64,000 nucleotides of DNA from the NCBI GenBank assembly GCA_028285755.1, contig JANQOQ010000014.1, positions 496,001-560,000 of the forward strand, read 5' to 3'. Source of the stretch: Puniceicoccaceae bacterium. GTDB lineage: Bacteria; Verrucomicrobiota; Verrucomicrobiia; Opitutales; JAFGAQ01. The position numbers and the translations under genes are program-made. Below the pieces are notes generated by a model. It was not told the DNA's origin. It made no database searches and saw nothing but the letters and a program-made list of their open reading frames with translations. Position 1 is the first letter of the stretch. The number at the start of each line of letters is the position of its first letter. Of the stretch, positions 34,261-42,099 are shown in pieces.

Positions 34261-35682
34261 ATGGCAGAACGAGATGAGCTCAATAGTACGCAAGGTATGC
34301 AGGATCCGCATAATCTGGATGCGGAGCAAGGACTGATAGCGAGTTGCCTGCTGGACGGAAGCAACGAGGTCCTTTCGGAAGCATTTGCCAAGGGTATCAC
34401 GCCAGAGTCATTCTACAGCCCAGCACATAAAGTGCTGTTTCAGGCGGTTAGCGATATCAATGCAGAGGGGAAGCCGCCGGACCTCATTCTGCTCATTGAT
34501 CACCTGCGCAATACCAAGACACTGGAGAGTGTCGGGGGTGTGCAATATGTGAATCAGATATCCAGCCGCATTGAGACCCCTGCGTATGCCCGCTACTGGA
34601 TCGATATCGTGCGCGAGAAGTATATGCTCCGCCAGCTTAAGCGCACATCCGAGTCTGTCATCCAGGAGATTTATGATACACCCCCCAAGATCGCTGAATT
34701 TCTCGGTAGCGTTGAGGAGCGGATATTCAAAATTGGGGATGACCTTATCGACAAAACGGCGGTTCATATCTCTGCAGCCGTTGAGGATGCCTCGACACAG
34801 ATCAATAAACTCATCAAGCGGGAGGGGAGTGATACCGGTATCATGAGTGGATTTGCCGACCTGGATAAAATGACTTTTGGCCTGCACCCGCAGGAAATGA
34901 TTGTGCTCGCTGCTCGACCCTCAGTGGGCAAAACAAGCTTTGTAATGAATATCGCCGAAAATGCGGCCTGTGGTATTCCTGCGAACAAATCCGAAAAGTA
35001 TGGTACGCTGGTATTCAGCCTGGAAATGGGTGCCGACCAGCTCGCCATGCGCTTGCTCTGTTGCCGTGCGAAAGTGGATATGAAGCGGATACGGGACGGA
35101 TTTGCCAGCCGGGAGGAGCAAAAGTCGCTTGCCAGTGCTGCCACTGAGCTCAGCCAGGCACCCATCTGGATCGATGATTCCGGTTCTACCAAGATTCTGG
35201 AGTTGCGTGCGAAAGCACGACGATTGACACAAAAGGAGAAGATCAAGCTGATTGTGATCGATTACCTGCAGTTGATCGGGGGTGACTCGAAAATTCCCCG
35301 GGAGAACCAGATTGCGGATATTTCCCGGCAGATCAAAGCGATGGCGAAGGAGCTTAAAGTACCCGTGATCGTGCTAAGCCAGCTCAACCGGGAATCTGAG
35401 AAAGAACGACGGGACCCGCGCCTTTCCGACCTCCGGGAGTCCGGCTCCATCGAGCAGGATGCTGACCTGGTCATGCTTTTGAGCCGGCCACGGCAAAAGG
35501 AGAATGAGCGTGAAGGCAATGAGGGTGAGGCCACCTTCCCGAGTGATAATGAACATATTAAATTGATCGTGGCCAAGCAGAGAAATGGGCCCACCGGTAT
35601 CGTGGATCTCAACTTCCTGCGGCGGTTTACACGCTTCGAAAACTTCACGCGTTTTGAACATGATCTCGAATCGAATCTCTAA
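34261..35682 (+). CDS. dnaB: Replicative DNA helicase DnaB
   Basis: 473 residues. The N-terminal helical domain begins QDPHNLDAEQGLIASCLLDG; the RecA-like motor has Walker A ARPSVGKTSFVMN (about residue 218-230), the LIVIDYLQLIGG Walker B with H2-like segment, and the SQLNRESEKERRDPRLSDLRESGSIEQDADLVML run typical of DnaB. It forms the hexamer that unwinds DNA at the fork. No intein is present at the usual P-loop site. The link to rpsF-ssb-rplI matches a widespread gene order. Confidence 0.96.
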   Translation: MAERDELNSTQGMQDPHNLDAEQGLIASCLLDGSNEVLSEAFAKGITPESFYSPAHKVLFQAVSDINAEGKPPDLILLIDHLRNTKTLESVGGVQYVNQISSRIETPAYARYWIDIVREKYMLRQLKRTSESVIQEIYDTPPKIAEFLGSVEERIFKIGDDLIDKTAVHISAAVEDASTQINKLIKREGSDTGIMSGFADLDKMTFGLHPQEMIVLAARPSVGKTSFVMNIAENAACGIPANKSEKYGTLVFSLEMGADQLAMRLLCCRAKVDMKRIRDGFASREEQKSLASAATELSQAPIWIDDSGSTKILELRAKARRLTQKEKIKLIVIDYLQLIGGDSKIPRENQIADISRQIKAMAKELKVPVIVLSQLNRESEKERRDPRLSDLRESGSIEQDADLVMLLSRPRQKENEREGNEGEATFPSDNEHIKLIVAKQRNGPTGIVDLNFLRRFTRFENFTRFEHDLESNL

Positions 35683-35751
35683 TATTGAGTAGCTGTAATT
35701 TAAAATTATCTGAATAAGTTCTTTACTAACGGCGGCGGATAAACATTTTGC

Positions 35752-38142
35752 ATGTTTAAAGCACATCGAATTATGCCCATTCCCATAAAACGTCTTTTAA
35801 GTCTGGTTGCTTGCGTCTACGTTTGCTTAGGCACTGGAGTTATAACCGCACAAACTCCCCCCAATCCCCCAACAGTGGTCTCCGTGGAAATCGTTTTTGA
35901 CGGCTTCAAAGTGGTCAGTGAACAGTACATTCGGGGTAACATCCAGGTGAAGCCGGGGGATGTCTATGACCAACTGAAGATCGATGACTCTGTTGAGAGT
36001 CTGTATCGGACAGCTCTTTTTGAGTTTATTGATGTGGATGTAGATCGTGAATCCGAAGAGCGGGTAGCGATTACCTTTAACGTGCGGCCGAAGTATCGGG
36101 TGGGGGATATTGAGTTTGAAGGTAATGATCGTGCAAGTGATCGCCGTCTTCTTCAGGAAGTCGGTATGCGCACGGGGGTGTTTATTGATGAATTTGTGAT
36201 CAAGTCGAATGCGGATAAACTGGTAGAGTACTATCAGGGACGCGGGTTTTCGGATGTCAGCGTAGATTATCGTATTGATCGGGATCTGGAAACCGGAGTG
36301 GGCGATGTAATCTTTCTCGTGGATGAGGGAGATAAAATTAAAATTGATAATATTCGATTCAGCGGGAACGAGTATTTCAGCAATCGCAAGTTGCGTGGTG
36401 CGATGGAGACCAAAGAGTGGAGCTATATTTCCTGGCTAACCGGTAATGGTAAGTTTGATACGGATGAGTTTCGCGAAAGTATCGACGCGATATTGAATCT
36501 TTATCGCGAGGAAGGGTTTCTGGATGTTTTTATTGATGAAGAAGCCATCACCCAGGAGTTTCCGGATAATGAGCGCAACATGATCATCACGATCCCCATT
36601 ACCGAGGGTGAGCAGTATTATCTGGGTAGTATCAGCATTGAGGGCAACACAGTCTACACCGATGGTGAATTACTACGCTTGGCGCCACTGGTGCCCGGCA
36701 GTGTATTTTCTCCGGAGTCTATCGATGAAGCCCAAAAGAATATTAACGACTACTACGGCTCCCGGGGATATCTCGATAGCTTTGTACGCGCGGAACGCAT
36801 TCCGAATATGACTACCGGCCGCATCGACATCGAGTTTCAGGTGCGTGAGTCAGAGAAGATCTTTGTAGAGAATATTAACATCGAGGGAAATACCACGACG
36901 AAGACTATTGTTATTCTTCGTGAACTCGCCCTGGCACCCGGGGATGTATTTGACATGGTGACGATGGAGCGGGATAAGCTGCGGCTTGAGAACTCCCGGT
37001 ACTTCGAGAATGTAAATATCTCTCCAGAAGATACGAATATCCCGGGCCGTAAAAACCTAAGGATCGTCGTGCAGGAAGGGCGCACGGGTAACTTTACTTT
37101 TGGAGCAGGTTTCAGCTCATTGGAGCAGGCCTCATTTTTTACGGAAGTCAGTATGGGTAACTTCGACCTTTTCAACTGGAGAAGCTTTTTCCAGGGAGAC
37201 GGGCAGAAGTTCCGCTTGAGGCTTTCCATCGGTTCACGTCGGAACTCTTTCGTGATTGATTTTCAGGAGCCCTGGTTGTTTGAGCGGCGCCTGGCATTCG
37301 GGGTGCAGCTCTTCCGGGAGGAAACGGAGAATCTGTTTACCGAGTATAACCAGGATGCGACTGGTTTCAGCCTGTCGTTACGACAGCGATTGATAGAGCT
37401 TGTGGAAGGGATTTATTCCTATCGATTGGAGCAGATTGAATTTAGTGGTGTGGATCCCCAGTTATTAGATCAATTTGGTCCGAACGCCTTTGATGACTTT
37501 ACGGCCTCTCGCGTGGGATTCACGTTATTGCGCGATACGCGGGATCGCATCATCTTTACCCGACGCGGTAATCGGGTGAGTATCTCAAACCAGGTTTCCG
37601 GGACTGCCTTCGGAGGCAATATTGATAACTTGAGAACGGAGATTCGCATTGCACAGTTTATTCCCACATTCGATTTATTAAACCAGTCTCTTGCGGTTTT
37701 GATACGAACTGGCAGTGTGGTGGAACTTGAGGAGCAACAGTTTATTCGCCCATCCGAGCGTTTCTATCTCGGGGGTCCGGATGATCTGCGTGGTTTTGAT
37801 TTTCGTAGAGTAGGTCCGAAAATACCTCTGCCACCCGATGAAAATGGTGTCATTCGTGACTCAAATATATCACTCGGAGGTCAGTCCTACAACTTCCTGA
37901 GTCTGCAATATGGATTCCAGATCGGGGAGCAGTTTCAGTTTGTGACCTTTTATGACTGGGGGGTAGTGAATGACACTGAGTATGATTTCGGATTTGAAGG
38001 CTACAATGACAACGTAGGCTTCGGTATCCGTATTATGGTCATGGGAGCCCCCATGCGCCTGGACTACGGAATTCCATTGACGACTGATGATAGTAATGAT
38101 GAAGGTGGACAATTCCACTTTACATTTGGAACCAGATTTTAG
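35752..38142 (+). CDS. bamA: Outer-membrane protein assembly factor BamA
   Basis: 796 residues with a signal peptide (VACVYVCLGTGVITAQ). About five POTRA domains occupy residues 45-430 (repeated GDVYDQLKIDDSVESLY and GNEYFSNRKLRGAM type motifs), and the Omp85 barrel follows to the C-terminus. The barrel has the GGPDDLRGFDFRRVGP loop with the conserved RGF and ends FHFTFGTRF. It inserts beta-barrel proteins into the outer membrane, among them the TonB receptor and the polysaccharide barrel of this window. Skp and lpxD follow, the classical bamA-skp-lpxD order. An in-frame ATG at 35773 is an alternative start. Confidence 0.96.
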   Translation: MFKAHRIMPIPIKRLLSLVACVYVCLGTGVITAQTPPNPPTVVSVEIVFDGFKVVSEQYIRGNIQVKPGDVYDQLKIDDSVESLYRTALFEFIDVDVDRESEERVAITFNVRPKYRVGDIEFEGNDRASDRRLLQEVGMRTGVFIDEFVIKSNADKLVEYYQGRGFSDVSVDYRIDRDLETGVGDVIFLVDEGDKIKIDNIRFSGNEYFSNRKLRGAMETKEWSYISWLTGNGKFDTDEFRESIDAILNLYREEGFLDVFIDEEAITQEFPDNERNMIITIPITEGEQYYLGSISIEGNTVYTDGELLRLAPLVPGSVFSPESIDEAQKNINDYYGSRGYLDSFVRAERIPNMTTGRIDIEFQVRESEKIFVENINIEGNTTTKTIVILRELALAPGDVFDMVTMERDKLRLENSRYFENVNISPEDTNIPGRKNLRIVVQEGRTGNFTFGAGFSSLEQASFFTEVSMGNFDLFNWRSFFQGDGQKFRLRLSIGSRRNSFVIDFQEPWLFERRLAFGVQLFREETENLFTEYNQDATGFSLSLRQRLIELVEGIYSYRLEQIEFSGVDPQLLDQFGPNAFDDFTASRVGFTLLRDTRDRIIFTRRGNRVSISNQVSGTAFGGNIDNLRTEIRIAQFIPTFDLLNQSLAVLIRTGSVVELEEQQFIRPSERFYLGGPDDLRGFDFRRVGPKIPLPPDENGVIRDSNISLGGQSYNFLSLQYGFQIGEQFQFVTFYDWGVVNDTEYDFGFEGYNDNVGFGIRIMVMGAPMRLDYGIPLTTDDSNDEGGQFHFTFGTRF

Positions 38143-38157
38143 ATTAACAACAAGATA

Positions 38158-38718
38158 ATGAATATTAAGAAAATACTTATTAGTATCGCACTTTGCAGCT
38201 TGATGAGTTCTGCATTTGCCCAAAAGACCCCGACAGTTGTAACGGTAAACATCCGCGAGGCACTTGCGGGTTATACTCGCCTGCAGGAGGCTCAGGTGAA
38301 GCTGGAATCTTCGGTGCAGGAAGCGAATGAAGAACTGGAAGTAGAACGTGAGGAATTACGCGTCGTTGCTGAGGATCTCAGAGCCCTCCAGGAGCAATCT
38401 CAGAATCCGAGCCTTACTGAGGAAAAGATCGAGGAGCTCAGAGCGGAGTTTGAAACCAAGGCGGCCGACTTTCAGCAAATGCAGAATGAGTTTAATCAGT
38501 TTGCACAGCGCACCCAGAATGCCCTGCAGGAGCGCGAAGCCAATATCCTGAATCTGCACCTGGAAGAGGTAAAGGACGCGATCCGCCAGGTATGTCGTGA
38601 TAAAGGCGCTGATCTCGCTTTAAACACTGAAGGCAACCAGGTACTATACTCCGATAAGGAGTTCGATATCACTGGAGATGTGCTTCAAGTGCTGAATGCG
38701 GATATTCCGACTGAATAA
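38158..38718 (+). CDS. Periplasmic chaperone of the Skp/OmpH family
   Basis: 186 residues with signal peptide NIKKILISIALCSLMSSAFAQ. The mature protein is dominated by a long coiled coil (about 40-135, rich in Glu, Gln, Leu), the tentacle arms of Skp, between short beta segments (VVTVNIREALAGYTRL and ADLALNTEGNQVLYSDKEFDIT). It holds unfolded outer-membrane proteins in the periplasm for BamA, encoded 15 bp upstream. A terminator follows 26 bp after the stop. Confidence 0.9.
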   Translation: MNIKKILISIALCSLMSSAFAQKTPTVVTVNIREALAGYTRLQEAQVKLESSVQEANEELEVEREELRVVAEDLRALQEQSQNPSLTEEKIEELRAEFETKAADFQQMQNEFNQFAQRTQNALQEREANILNLHLEEVKDAIRQVCRDKGADLALNTEGNQVLYSDKEFDITGDVLQVLNADIPTE

Positions 38719-38744
38719 AAAACGCATACGGACTTTATGGAATA

Positions 38745-38776
38745 AGCCTTGCTCCCCAACGAGCAGGGCTTTTTTT
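38745..38776 (+). terminator. Rho-independent terminator after skp
   Basis: A 10-bp stem (AGCCTTGCTC / GAGCAGGGCT, one T-G pair) closes a CCCAAC loop, followed by a run of six further T. It separates bamA-skp from lpxD-prs, so lpxD needs its own promoter or readthrough. Confidence 0.9.
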
Positions 38777-38808
38777 ATAGTTACGCGTAGTAAAACACTT
38801 AGAGATAG

Positions 38809-39867
38809 ATGTTGAAAGAAATCAATATACAGGAAGTTCTCAGTTGGATACAGGCTCCTTACGAAGTGCTGGGGCAGTCCGATGTGGATTTTCTGGGCAT
38901 CGCTCCCATACATCGTGCGCAGGTTGGCGATTTGAGCTTTATCACTGATAAGCGGGGATTGCCCGCACTGGAATCCAGCCGGGCGAGCTGGGTGATCGCT
39001 CCTGAGTCCATGAACCTGAGCCCGGAGAATGGTAGGGTGATCATTGCAACTAAAGATCCATCCGTTGCGATTACTGATATTTGTGAAAAACTGGAATCCT
39101 TAATCTTTGAGCCTGCGACTGGTGGAGTCGATACGCATACATCGATCCATGAGTCCGTGGGAATCGATGAATCGGCCTCGGTAGGGGCATTTACAAGCAT
39201 TGGTGAAGGTACTCAAATAGCAGCGAGCGTTGGGATCGGGTCCAACGTCTCTATTGGGCGAAACTGCCGTATTGGAGAAGGCACGCAAATCGGCCCTCAG
39301 GTCAGTCTCTCCGATAATACTGAAATCGGGACGAATTGCAGGCTATACCCAGGTGTGGTGATTGGAGCTCCCGGGTTTGGATATCAATTTGTGGCCGAAA
39401 AGGGATATCACCGCAGAATTCCCCAAATCGGTCGGGTGATCATTGGAGACCATGTGGACATTGGCGCGAATTCAGCGGTGGACCGCGCCCGTATCGGGGA
39501 GACCCGCATCGGTAGTGGTACCAAGATTGATAATCTGGTGCAGGTCGGCCACAACGTGACAATCGGGCAGCATTGTATCCTATGCGCCCATGTCGGAATA
39601 AGCGGGAGTGTAACAATCGGTAATTATGTGGTGCTGGCTGGTAAGGTGGGCATCGCGGATCATGTAAGTATTGCAGATCAGGTGCAGATTGGGGGAGATT
39701 CGGGAGTAATGTCAGACTTGAATGAGGTAGGAGCAAAGTACCTTGGAGTTCCTGCTATGGACTATCGGTTGGCTACCAAGATCTGGGTACTGCAGAAAAA
39801 ACTACCGGATTTGTTTAAACGTTTTGGGGAGCTTGAGAGTATCGTAAAGAAGGGGAGTCATGGGTGA
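38809..39867 (+). CDS. lpxD: UDP-3-O-acylglucosamine N-acyltransferase LpxD
   Basis: 352 residues. The N-terminal uridine-binding domain (about 1-100; [22 protein letters not shown]) is followed by hexapeptide repeats of the left-handed beta-helix ([20 protein letters not shown] and on) and a C-terminal helix. [21 protein letters not shown] contains the His at the catalytic position (GHNV). It adds the N-linked acyl chain in lipid A synthesis at the cytoplasmic side of the inner membrane, so this organism should make lipopolysaccharide. It overlaps prs by 8 bp. Confidence 0.95.
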   Translation: MLKEINIQEVLSWIQAPYEVLGQSDVDFLGIAPIHRAQVGDLSFITDKRGLPALESSRASWVIAPESMNLSPENGRVIIATKDPSVAITDICEKLESLIFEPATGGVDTHTSIHESVGIDESASVGAFTSIGEGTQIAASVGIGSNVSIGRNCRIGEGTQIGPQVSLSDNTEIGTNCRLYPGVVIGAPGFGYQFVAEKGYHRRIPQIGRVIIGDHVDIGANSAVDRARIGETRIGSGTKIDNLVQVGHNVTIGQHCILCAHVGISGSVTIGNYVVLAGKVGIADHVSIADQVQIGGDSGVMSDLNEVGAKYLGVPAMDYRLATKIWVLQKKLPDLFKRFGELESIVKKGSHG

Positions 39868-40813
39868 GCAGGCGCTGAAAGTATTTGCCGGGACGTCGAA
39901 TGTTCCCTTGGCGGAAAAGATTTGTGAGGAAATCGGTATGCCTTTGGGTAAGGCGTTGATAAAGTCCTTTCCCGATGGGGAGATATTTGTGCAGATACAG
40001 GAAAACGTGCGGGGTGCGGATGTGTTTATCATCCAGTCTACCAGTGCGCCTGCGAATCAGAATATCATGGAGCTTTTGATCATGATTGATGCGGCCCGGC
40101 GTGCTTCGGCAGCCCGGATAACGGTCGTGATCCCCTTTTATGGTTATGCGCGGCAGGATCGTAAGGATAAATCCCGTGTGCCGATTACGGCAAAGCTGGT
40201 TGCCAATATACTCGTAGCTGCCGGTGCAAATCGGGTACTCGCAGTAGATCTGCATGCGCCGCAGATCCAGGGTTTCTTTGATATCCCGGTGGATATGCTT
40301 TTTGCATCACCTGTGATCTACCAGTATCTCAAAGATAAGGTAGGGGATCAGCTTTGCGTATGCTCGCCGGACGTAGGGGGAACTAAGCTGGCCACTATGT
40401 ATGCAGACTTGTTCGGGTGCCCGCTGGCGCTTATCGCGAAACGCCGTGTAAGCGATACTACGGTACAGTCTTTTAATCTGGTAGGGGATGTAAAGGGGTG
40501 CGATGTGCTGGTCGTGGATGATATGACGGAGTCTGGCGGGACGTTGCTTTCGGCTGCAGAATTACTGCTTGAGAATGGTGCACGCTCAGTTCGGGCAGCC
40601 GTAAGTCATGGTGCCTTGAATCACATCGGCTATGAACGTCTCAATAAGTGTGTGATTGAAGAGCTGATAACGACTAACACGATCGACTTTGATCCTCAGG
40701 ATTTACCCATTACCGTGGTCAATATTGCTCCAATGCTCGCTAAAGCAATCAAACGCATCCACAGTAATGAGAGTGTGACCGGTTTGTTTAAGATCAAGGG
40801 CTACAATGTGTAG
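39860..40813 (+). CDS. prs: Ribose-phosphate pyrophosphokinase
   Basis: 317 residues. The conserved sequence [20 protein letters not shown], the RQDRKDKSR flexible loop and the PRPP-binding [14 protein letters not shown] are all present. It makes PRPP from ribose 5-phosphate and ATP for nucleotide, His and Trp synthesis. The start ATG at 39860 overlaps the end of lpxD, suggesting translational coupling. It ends 3 bp before the convergent lspA gene. Confidence 0.96.
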   Translation: MGEQALKVFAGTSNVPLAEKICEEIGMPLGKALIKSFPDGEIFVQIQENVRGADVFIIQSTSAPANQNIMELLIMIDAARRASAARITVVIPFYGYARQDRKDKSRVPITAKLVANILVAAGANRVLAVDLHAPQIQGFFDIPVDMLFASPVIYQYLKDKVGDQLCVCSPDVGGTKLATMYADLFGCPLALIAKRRVSDTTVQSFNLVGDVKGCDVLVVDDMTESGGTLLSAAELLLENGARSVRAAVSHGALNHIGYERLNKCVIEELITTNTIDFDPQDLPITVVNIAPMLAKAIKRIHSNESVTGLFKIKGYNV

Positions 40814-40816
40814 TCA

Positions 40817-41341
40817 CTAGCATTCGGATTTAACCGAACTATTGGTTTCTGGAACGGTCTTCTTGCCTCGAAAGCTGAGAATAAAATAAAAGAAAACGGC
40901 GACACAGATCGCACTGTCAGCAATGTTGAATGCCGGCCAGCGGTAAAAAGGCAGATGCACATCAATAAAGTCAGTAACATGCCCGATAACCAGGCGGTCA
41001 TACAAATTACCAAGAATGCCGCCGATCAGTAGCCCAAAGGTGACTTGCATGGGAAGCTGTTGTAAATGCAGGGATTTACGAAATACGATGACCAGGGCGA
41101 TGGTTGCGATTGCAATGGTGGCAAGAAATGTACCTGCCCCTTCCAGTAAGCCCCAGGCGGCCCCTTTGTTCCCAATGTGTACCCAGTAAAGAAAGCCGGG
41201 AATAACACTTATGGGGTTATGATAGGTGCCGTAGGGAATATTTTGGATGACAATCCACTTGGTCAATTGATCGGATGCAAATATGCACGCGATCAATATT
41301 AACAGGAGACGATAATTATTGAGACCCTTCAGGAATTTCAT
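40817..41341 (-). CDS. lspA: Lipoprotein signal peptidase
   Basis: 174 residues, four membrane helices. The two catalytic Asp regions are visible: GGILGNLYDRL and FNIADSAICVAV. It cuts signal peptides of diacylglyceryl-modified prolipoproteins such as the partial lipoprotein at the window start. It is the last gene of ileS-dksA-like-lspA, an order close to the ileS-lspA pair of other bacteria, with 6 bp to the preceding gene. Confidence 0.95.
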   Translation of the reverse strand: MKFLKGLNNYRLLLILIACIFASDQLTKWIVIQNIPYGTYHNPISVIPGFLYWVHIGNKGAAWGLLEGAGTFLATIAIATIALVIVFRKSLHLQQLPMQVTFGLLIGGILGNLYDRLVIGHVTDFIDVHLPFYRWPAFNIADSAICVAVFFYFILSFRGKKTVPETNSSVKSEC

Positions 41342-41347
41342 TCGGGC

Positions 41348-42079
41348 CTATTCGTCGGAATCATCATCGGATGTAAAGGCAGCCGTGTCTTCAACAGTCT
41401 CTACGAATACGCCGCCGCGCTGAATTGTCTTCTTCTGGGTTCTTTCAAATTCTTCCTGCCCTTCTACTGAGAAACGGGTAAAGGGAACTGCTTTTAAACG
41501 CTCTTTGTTGATGGGCTTACCTGTGATTTTACAAATACCGTAGGTGCCGTCAAAAATACGTTCGATCGCCTTTTGGATTTCGTGCAGTGCTTCTTTTTCC
41601 GAAGAAACAAGGCTCAATGCGAAATCGCGGTCAAAACTTTCAGTGCCGGCATCGCCCATGTGTTGCCCATAGCTGGAAATATCTCCGGAGTCATCCTTCG
41701 CTGAGCGGTGTAAAGTCTCCTGTGTATGATAATCGAGTCCCGAAAGTACGTGGTTGCGCAGGTCGATCAGCATGCGGTAATAGGGCAGGAATTTCTTCGG
41801 CACATCTTTCTCAGACTTTTCTTCCGTGGTTTCAGGCGTTTCATCCGGTGAAAAACCGAGGATATCCATTGCTGAGACGGCTGAGAGTCGTTGCTTTTTG
41901 ATCTGTATATCGCCTTCGGCAACTTCCTTTTTCTTGGTTTTACTCTGGGCTTGAGAGTCCTGAGTTTTTACCTCAGATTCTGCGGTAGCCGTGGAGGTCT
42001 GTTTCTGGAGAATTTCTTCGACATCATCCAGGCTGAAGAGAGGGGTATTGGATTTTGCGTTGTTATCTTTTTCGCTCAT
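41348..42079 (-). CDS. DksA/TraR-like protein lacking the zinc finger cysteines
   Basis: 243 residues. The first 110 are low-complexity, charged and probably disordered, with a KKKEVAEGDIQIKK basic patch. The C-terminal half is DksA-like: a helical hairpin (YYRMLIDLRNHVLSGLDYHTQE, SSEKEALHEIQKAIERI) and a globular end DGTYGICKITGKPINKERLKAVPFTRFSVEGQEEFE. The four zinc ligands of canonical DksA reduce to one, Cys183; the others are Thr, Ser and Gly. The GKPI and RL-x-A-x-P core is kept, so the fold should persist without metal. It may act on RNA polymerase secondary channel as DksA does. It lies 20 bp after ileS and 6 bp before lspA. Confidence 0.85.
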   Translation of the reverse strand: MSEKDNNAKSNTPLFSLDDVEEILQKQTSTATAESEVKTQDSQAQSKTKKKEVAEGDIQIKKQRLSAVSAMDILGFSPDETPETTEEKSEKDVPKKFLPYYRMLIDLRNHVLSGLDYHTQETLHRSAKDDSGDISSYGQHMGDAGTESFDRDFALSLVSSEKEALHEIQKAIERIFDGTYGICKITGKPINKERLKAVPFTRFSVEGQEEFERTQKKTIQRGGVFVETVEDTAAFTSDDDSDE

Positions 42080-42099
42080 ATTAAAAATTCTGTGGTTAA

